A stretch of 64,000 bases of DNA, from NCBI GenBank assembly GCA_004802725.1, contig SGPM01000003.1, forward strand, positions 186,001-250,000, read 5' to 3'. Each line of letters starts with the position of its first letter. Within the stretch, counting starts at the first letter, position 1. The notes under the pieces were generated by a model. That model ran no database searches. It saw only the letters and a list, made by a program, of their open reading frames with translations, and was not told the origin of the DNA. A program made the position numbers and the translations under genes. Below are positions 56,735-64,000 of the stretch, piece by piece. This stretch comes from Antrodiella citrinella (taxonomy: Eukaryota > Basidiomycota > Agaricomycetes > Polyporales > Steccherinaceae).

Positions 56735-58867
56735 ATGAAAACACTACGCAAGTCACTTAATGGTCACAAAGAACATCACATCTCTAGCCCCGTCTCGCCC
56801 TTGCCTTCCCTTTCGAAACCAATCGGTGCGATACAGCCGCCCAGGAAAGTCATCAGAGCAGTGAAGGGCCATCGCGCAGCTGCCCCTCAAGAGCTCTCGT
56901 TCGAAAAAGGCGATTTCTTCCATGTAGTCAATGATGTCGGCCATGGTCAGTGGTACGAAGCCCATAACCCGGTCACAGGTGCTAGAGGGCTGGTACCGTG
57001 CGATCTATTTGAAGAGTTTGCGAAGGGCGGCACGTAAGTCTATGCATTCATTTGGTTCACCCGATGTAGTATTGAACTTATGCGTAGTCCACGTTCTGCT
57101 CATACTACCACGCCGAAGCTCACATCCCCCACAACTACTACATCTCCCAAACTACCCGCGGCTGTCACGTCCCCCAAGCCACAGACCTATTATGCGGTTG
57201 TCCTGCACGACTTTGCCGCCGAGCGTGCCGACGAACTTGATGCCAAAACCGGCGACACCATTTCTGTGGTTGCGCAGTCAAACCGCGAGTGGTTTGTTGC
57301 GAAGCCTATTGGTCGGCTGGGCCGGCCAGGTCTTATTCCTGTCTCGTTTGTCGAGATACGGGATCCGGGGTCCGGGACTCCAGTCGAGGATGTAAATGCA
57401 CTTATTGACAGTGGTGCTCTTCCTCGGGTGGAAGATTGGAAGAAGTCGGTGATGACTTACAAAGCGAATAGTATTTCGCTTGGTGTGTTGGAAGACGCTG
57501 CCAGTCTGAAAGCATCGCTGCAATCACAGTCAAACTCCTACTCCTCACCGCCTGTCATCATTGAGGAGCCATCCCCGGACTCATATCAGCACAATATGCA
57601 ACAGCACGATCAAGTCGACTTCGACAAATCCCTTTTGCCAGGCTTGCTTCTAGCAGCGGAGGTCCAGTCTTTCCACTTTGAAATGGAAGAGTATTGGTTC
57701 CGCATCCATGCAATATTCCAACCATACGCCCCATCCGGATCGAATCGGCTCCCCCCTGCCAAAGAACTTGTGCTCTTCCGCTCCTATAACGATTTCTACG
57801 ATTTCCAAGTCGAGCTTCTCAACTCGCATCCCTTCGAAGCCGGAAGACCTGACAAACAAACCCGCATCCTACCATTCATGCCAGGACCTGCTGATACTGT
57901 TGACAACGAGATTACGATTATCAGGCGACAAGAGCTTGATGAGTATCTCAAGCAGTTAGCAGAGTTACGGTTTACCGCTAGATATATCCTGGAACATGAT
58001 CTCATGCTTGGATTCCTTGCCCTCAAACCAGGCGATGCGGCGCAAGACGTAGAACCGCGGAGTGCAGAAGTTGCGGAGCTGCTTCGTATGTCTCAAGGGA
58101 TTTTGGAGAGAGATCATGATGTCGGCGCCGATATTCCCTCTCGTATATCTCATCTCAGCGTCTCAGACAGACATGATGCCCACAGCGACGCGTCGGACTA
58201 CGAGGATGATCGCAGGGCTCCTCCCAGTCGGTCACAGGACGACTATCAATATTCCTATCGGCCTAACGAGAATGTTCATCCCTACGCTGCGTCGGACTCC
58301 TACAACCAGCCCGTTAAGCCATTGCACATTCAAACTCGTCCAGAGTCTGCTGCATCAGGCGGTAGACAGTCTCATCATCACACACATTCCCGTGCAAATT
58401 CTAGGACGAATAGTCCCGTGCCTTCCCATGGGAGATATCCGTCACTCGAAGCGGATGCCCGCGGATATTCTCGTTCATCTCTAGCTTCTTCTCATGAACC
58501 ATCCCCCGTCTCCATGCGATCGTCTCAAGCGGCTTCTGTCGCCACATCAGCGACGTCTATGTCAGGACGGTCTCGCTCGCAGTCCAGTGCAACTCTCAAC
58601 ACACCGTCTATCTCCGCAACAAACCCACAGACAGCGTTTGTGAAGATCAAGATCTTCGACAGCGTATCAGACGACCTGGTTGCTATTCGAGTGCACCCAC
58701 AAGTCACGCATTCTCAGTTGATGGACAAAGTTCAGGCCAGATTAGGTGGGAATGTGTTGCGGCTCTCGTACCGCGATGGCGCAAACACTATGATTGGTTT
58801 GGATGACGATGAAGACCTCAGGCGATGGCTCGAAGGCTCTGAAAGGCTTGTCCTTTTCGCCGATTAA
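56735..58867 (+). CDS. BEM1: Bem1/Scd2-type polarity scaffold (SH3-SH3-PX-PB1)
   Basis: Two exons (56735-about 57032 and about 57089-58867). The first SH3 reads KVIRAVKGHRAAAPQELSFEKGD, GQWYEA and GLVPCDLFEEF. The second reads YYAVVLHDFAAERADELDAKTGD, REWFVAKPIGRLGRPG and LIPVSFVEI. A PX domain follows (FEMEEYWFRIHAIFQP, LVLFRSYNDFYDFQVELL, LPFMPGP). Then comes a Ser/His/Tyr-rich linker, and a PB1 domain (FVKIKIFDSVSDDLVAIRVH, LGLDDDEDL-like IGLDDDEDLRRWLEG) ends the protein. Bem1/Scd2 joins Cdc42, its exchange factor and PAK kinases at growth sites. All four domains are in the standard order. Confidence 0.97.
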
Positions 58868-59344
58868 GCGCTTCTTTTGATTTGTCTCTGCATGGACTAC
58901 GAGTCGATATCACCCTTCATCGTTTGCAATACTACCACCTATCTTATTCCTTTGATTCCATTTGTTCTCCTCACATCATCCTTGTGTTATGTCTACGATT
59001 TGTAGTACGCGCTAGCTGTGCACCCATCCACATATGACTGGCCCGTTCCTTTTGGTGCCTTGTATTTCTCTCAATCTTCGTACATTATTATTTCTGTAGT
59101 TGTAGTAGATGTAAATGGGTCCTTGATTTTTGTGTTGCACCCCATCTACTTATGTTTGCAGAGGCATGATATATGATGGTAGGCCTTGTGAGCGCCGAAA
59201 GCTATGTCATTTCCTTGTTTGAATCCACCACAAGGCATACCCGCCCAACGCCCAACACCTCACGCATGGCACGCAGCAGGCCCCCACGCCTTTCATGAAG
59301 CAGCCTGATACTTCTCTCACTCGTTTACACTTAGTACTTCATAT
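58868..59344. other. Intergenic region, no gene seen
   Basis: 477 bp between two plus-strand genes: T-rich 3' flank first, then the promoter of the gene at 59345. No distinct element was seen. Confidence 0.35.
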
Positions 59345-62300
59345 ATGTCCGGGTCAGAGGATCCCTTTGCCAATGTCTCTGGCTCGACCAACTTTGCCTC
59401 GGATGAGCAGTCTGGAACGCTCAACCCAGAACGCCACGACCACCTTCCCGATATCGATAATCACACGCCGGAGCAGGCTGTAGGCGATACAGACGAGGTT
59501 CATAAAAGTGATGGGGAGGAGCAGCCGCTTGAATGGCATGAGGTGATAGAGCTGCAGGCATTCAGTGACAGGAAGGTATGGATAGAAGAGAAAACCAAGG
59601 TACGCCTGCCGTTTAGATATAATGGTATCTACTCATTTCGCAGTAGCTTCTTGAACAAATGCCCCCAATAGAGGTTTTCGTTGGCTTAGATGCAGTACGC
59701 GATTCGGCACTAGAGGTGCCAGGGCTCCCAACTCGGACCGAGCTTCACAAATGGGTAACAGAACATGACAGAATAGAGAAGGAAACAGAGATATTTGACT
59801 CTGGTGAATTGAAGAAGCTGAAGATGTTCACGAAAGGCGAGTGCCAGGTCGTTTCTTGATAGCAACTTAGATTGACCCGTGCCACTATATAAAGCTGCTG
59901 CGCAGCGTAACTTGTCTCCCGCAGACACGGACCTCATTGAACTCACTTTGACTACTATATACGCATTGGACAAACTGCTGCACCTCCTTCGAGACCGGTC
60001 GGATCACTTGGACTTGCTTGACATCCGGTTAACTTGGGAAGAGCGCCGCACCGCCGCGTGGCTGGAACTGAAGAGCGCGAAACACGACATTACCAACTTC
60101 CTCCGTACACGTGCTAGATGGTCACCGACGGTCTATGACGAACTGGAAGCTCTGTGCAAGGAAGAGGACTCTACCCCTTCGATAACTCCGTCTAACCGCA
60201 GGAACTCGGTGGTCTCCATTGCTTCCGTGGCCTCGGATACCTCGATTTCCTCACAGAATCTCTCTCGCGGTGCTCGCTTCAAGTTGTCCGAGCAGCTATC
60301 CCGTGACGCTGCACAGTTCGCGAGTCGTGTTTCTTCGTTAAGGCACAGCAAGATCAATACTGCTGGGAAGGCTTTGGACAAGCTTATCGATGAAAGTCGT
60401 AAACCTGTTCCCGAGGTTTTATTGGATGAGCAAGACAGGCTTGAAGACAAAGGCATAAATGAAATGGAGGATGTGGGCAAATTTGTGATGAGCGTAGTGA
60501 TGCAGTGGAAAAAGTAAGGTCTCATATTTTCCCCGGTGTACATTACTAACTTTTTGTTGAAGAGCGGATGAACTCTATGTTGAGACGGGAAAGGATAAGG
60601 TGACGGCACTCGAATTGGTGGAAGAGATTGAGACGGCGAAGTTCAGTCATCCTAACCCTCGTCAAGACGCTGCTTATCTGTCTCGCACGAATGCCCTGAC
60701 GAAGCGTTTAGCCATGAGGGGAAATCCTGCGGCGACCAGCAGCACTTTCCCCCGTCCTGTCCATCCTTTATTCCCGGACCAGCCTAGGACAACTGATTCT
60801 ATCGTTCAATTGCTCTCGTCGGAATATATCACTGCTATCGAGCACGCGAGAAAAGCCGAGGCTCTTTCTCGTCAGTATCACAGCGGCCTCGATGCAGTAA
60901 GGAAGGTCGAGGCTATCTGCAAGTCTGCCTCTGACTTGCAGGAGCAACTTGCGTCTTGCGTTTCCCGTCTACGAGACGGAGTAGGGGACGAAACTGGCGA
61001 CGGAACCCCTCCCGACTTGGCCACCGAGGCCTGTCTATCACCTGCGCGTCATGCTGCCTTTCTCGCATTGCTACCTGCTCTTCTCCAGAACACTGAACAG
61101 ATAGAGGCCGCAGCCGATGCCTTGTTAGAATCTTCTAACTTCGCGTTCGCCGATTTGGACAGGTCGGGGATCGACGCTCAGTTTGTTGCAGAGTCGAGAG
61201 CGGAGATCGATCACTTGCGAGTGCAGCGCGGAGACACGCGGCAAGTTAAGGAGACTGTATTAGTTCGCGTTGCTGCTCTTAACGACCTTCGGCGTTGGTG
61301 GGAAGATGCGGAGACGGTGTTCAAGACTCTTGGTCAGATCCGCTACGAAACGGTCGAGGTTTTTCAACGAGACTCTTGGAAACAACAAAGCAGTCTCAAC
61401 AACGCTCCGCCCACTCCCGATGGCTCCCCCGCTTCCCAACCACTCCAGTTCCTTTCAGGCATAGACCTTCTCGCTCGGATGGATGCGGTCGCTGTCCGGT
61501 TTGAGCAAGATGTCTCCGCGTTTGCGGATGTTCAGGCTATACGCTTCGGACCACAGCTCCGTAGCTACATGGTCCAATGCAGAGACGGGATGTCAAACTA
61601 CATTGGAAATACCCGAACTCTGCTCCGATTGATGGCATCGACTCGCGAGCAAGCCGCAGCCATGCGGATGGCTCAGTCGGAAGTCAACGAAATGCAAGCA
61701 CTCATAGAGGACCTGGAGATTCGATTGGAGCAGTCTACGGAGGACGTTCTGGAAGGGATTCTGGAAGGAGAGCAGTTGGTCTCAACCGAACAGGAACTTT
61801 CTGCTGGTTTGGAGAGTCTCAAGGTCAGGTTGCAGAGCTTTACAGGCTCTTTGGTTCATCGCATTCCATTCCTTTCTGATGGTCGACATCCAAATACACG
61901 CCTCCCCGCAGCACAAATACAACCCCCCATATCCCTTGGGTTCAGCTTGGACGCTATCATACGCGAGACCATCGCTCCTTCGCCGATTGATCCATCTGAG
62001 GTGGACCTAGCCATTCGCATGGACGCAAACGCTTGCAGCGTAACTTTGTCCGTCTCTGTCGAATCTGTCGAGTATCAAGTTGAACGCTTCCGGCTTTCTC
62101 GTGTATCACGGGCCCTGGATATAGCTGTTACTGCCTTGATGGGTAGCCTGCAACATATCGAAGCCACGCTGACTTCTGTCGTTGACGCGGTCAACCGTCA
62201 ACCTGTGTCTCTTGCATTTCTGGATGAGCTCTCTGGTAGAGCAGAAGACATCTCTACATCCCATATCCGACCTCTATCCGATTCCTTTGACTCAATCCCC

Positions 62301-64000
62301 GAGTTGCTGGTCAAGCTTGCCACTGAGCCGCGTACTTCACAGCCATTCTTCCTTAGCACGAGACAGCGAGACGCCGAAAATGTTCAACAGAGATACTCGA
62401 CCTGCAAAGTCAACCTCGAGTCTGTCGTAAAGCACATTGCAGAACTTCGTCATGCGGAAGAAGCACGGATTGCTGATCAATGTCGCAAGGAAGAGGAACA
62501 CCGCCGAGCCGCAGAACAGCGACAACAGGAAGAGGAAGCTCGTCGTGCCGCAGAGTTGGCTGCTGCTGCTCAACGCTTGAAGGAGGAAGAGGCGCGTCAA
62601 GCAGCTGAGATTGCGGCTGCAGAATGTCTTCGACAAGAGGAAGAAGTCCGACGAACCATTGCCGCAGAACTGCGCCTGAGGGAAGAGGAAGAGGCTCGTC
62701 GTGCTGCTGCAGAGCGGATGAGAGAAGAAGAAGAGGCTCGCCTTGCCGCTGCTGAACGACTGAGGGAGGAAGAAGCGCAACGGATCGCAGAAATTGCTGA
62801 AGCTGAGCGGCTGAGAGAGGAAGAGGCTGCTGGTGCTGAACGGATGCGGGAGGACGACGCGCGTCGATCCGCGGAAGCCGAAGAAACACAACGTCGTCGG
62901 GAAGAGACTCTGGTCGCAGAGCAGGCTGCTGCTGCTGACCGACTGAGCAAGGAAGAAGAGGAACGTCAGACAGAGATGAGAAAGGTAGAACAGCGTCTCA
63001 AGGACGAAGAGAAGGCGACTCGTCAAGCAACAGAACAGCAGGAACAAGAGAAAGAGGCTCGTCAAGCACAGTCTGTCCTCGAAACTCTGAAGGCAGCTAT
63101 TCCTGAGCGGTCGAACGAGGTTGGTCGAATAGGACTGACAGATGGTCCTGAGCCGCTCTCGGTAATCGTTGAAGACCATGATTCTTATTCTCTGGAGGAG
63201 AGTCTGGTGCAGCCTCTAGTGGTAAATGCAACGACAACTCATCTACTGCAGGAAGTAGACGCCGTGGCGACCGATGATTCGACTTGGACCATCCAGGAAG
63301 AGACCGAGAACGAAGATGAGCCAGATTTCCACCGGTCTTTTACCACTGCCATGCAGTCGACGAAGCCCCTGGCTAAAGCATTATTTCCCTCTCACGAGAT
63401 CAATCAAATCATCCAGGATGCAACTCGGATAGAGTTTGTGCGGGATGTCCATGCGAGACCAGCGGAACTCTCCAAAATGCCTTCCGGTCTTCAACCCGCC
63501 TGGGAACCGTCTCCGCCGAAAGGTCAGTGGTGTACTCCCCGTCGGTGCACATATCTGACTATCATTGTGATGCAGACATTTTTTCTGTGCGAGCAGACGC
63601 AGGGCCTTCTTCTGAAGTTTCAACAGACAAGAGCTCTATCTTCGAGCTCCGGAAGCGTTTACGTTCGATTGGGATCAACGAGCTGGCTAGGCCCAGTGTA
63701 CACAGTACTCATGCTCTACCGACGGGGTCGCAACGGTCTCATGTAGAGAAAGAGCTGGCCACGATAGTTCAGGAGATTGACAACCTCCCTGCGCATATCC
63801 TTCAAGACGAATTCGATAACACAGAACTACGCTCATTACACTCTGAAATCAAGGCTTCCTCCGAGATGCTCAACAGGGTCCGTCTGTTGGCTGCCTTCGC
63901 CATTTCGGTGGAAGAATGTGACAATGCACTCAGCGATCTGCTAGAGCACATTGACAGCTATCCATCCCTTCCGTCAGGCCCCTTGACGGCTTCACACGGG
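59345..64000 (+). CDS. Very large coiled-coil protein, cytoskeleton-like, unassigned (3' partial)
   Basis: Five exons (59345-59599, 59647-59836, 59895-60513, 60563-63522, 63576 onward) stay open to the window edge, giving at least 1,483 residues. The intron 59837-59894 has a GC donor (GCGAGT). The N-terminus is acidic and followed by KVWIEEKTKLLEQMPPIEVF, then a series of helical bundles resembling spectrin-like repeats. From about 62430 to 63110 the protein is an unbroken Glu/Arg/Ala helix (EEARRAAELAAAAQRLKEEE type). Acidic linker and further helices follow. I cannot name the family. A microtubule- or actin-linked function is a guess based on architecture. Candidates such as Kar9-like or GAS2/GAR proteins could not be confirmed. 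Confidence 0.8.

Noticed and set aside
62337..63179. Minus-strand frame of 280 codons, Leu/Phe/Ser-rich.
   Set aside because: Mirror of the Glu/Arg/Ala helix on the plus strand; composition is fully explained by that.

Overview
The window looks like gene-dense nuclear DNA of a filamentous basidiomycete, most likely an Agaricomycete. Almost every gene is split by introns of about 45 to 60 bases with GT...AG ends. The protein set is fungal (APSES factor, Dicer, Atg10, Bem1/Scd2-type scaffold, Faf1-like and DUF7719-like proteins). A mobile element carries pieces of helicase and DUF6589-type genes that are typical of Agaricomycetes. All coordinates come from reading splice sites by eye, so individual exon edges can be off by a few bases.

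Layout, left to right. 1-5.5 kb: a mitochondrial DUF1640 coiled-coil protein (5' end cut), PYM, GPN3, then 1.4 kb without a gene and a His/Ser/Tyr-rich small protein. 6-13.6 kb: a large dynamin-like/SLIP-GC-like GTPase and a disordered protein, both on the minus strand. 13.7-15.1 kb: a 1,341-bp transposon-like element with two identical 183-bp inverted repeats and a 9-bp target duplication, holding fragments of two unrelated genes. 15.3-23.2 kb: Dal5-type MFS transporter, acetyl-CoA acetyltransferase, ATG10, ribosomal protein eS1, adenine phosphoribosyltransferase. 23.3-33.3 kb: EDEM-type GH47 protein with PA domain, a double p27/ZNRD2-type zinc protein, a repeat-containing disordered protein, a Faf1-like ribosome assembly factor and a DUF7719-type membrane protein. 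33.4-37.8 kb has scattered ambiguous bases and a solid N block (35327-35702). It holds a conserved fungal protein and the visible part of a Dicer gene. 39-49.3 kb: COX7C/Cox8, mitochondrial uL24m, an Mbp1/Res-type APSES factor, CDC14, uroporphyrinogen decarboxylase, and a Shg1-like COMPASS subunit. 50-64 kb: an ACS-type MFS transporter, mitochondrial bL12m, NOT3/NOT5, a Bem1/Scd2 polarity scaffold, and a very large coiled-coil protein that runs off the end.

Most genes are housekeeping and are arranged as divergent pairs sharing 200-700 bp promoters. The pair with the clearest functional link is the APSES (MBF-type) factor and CDC14, two cell-cycle genes. Their shared upstream region carries four ACGCG cores (MCB-like) and a perfect 12-bp E-box palindrome. 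The most unusual object is the inverted-repeat element at 13744-15084, which resembles a gene-capturing Mutator-like (Pack-MULE-type) element and sits about 150 bp upstream of a gene. No CRISPR array, rRNA or convincing tRNA was seen.
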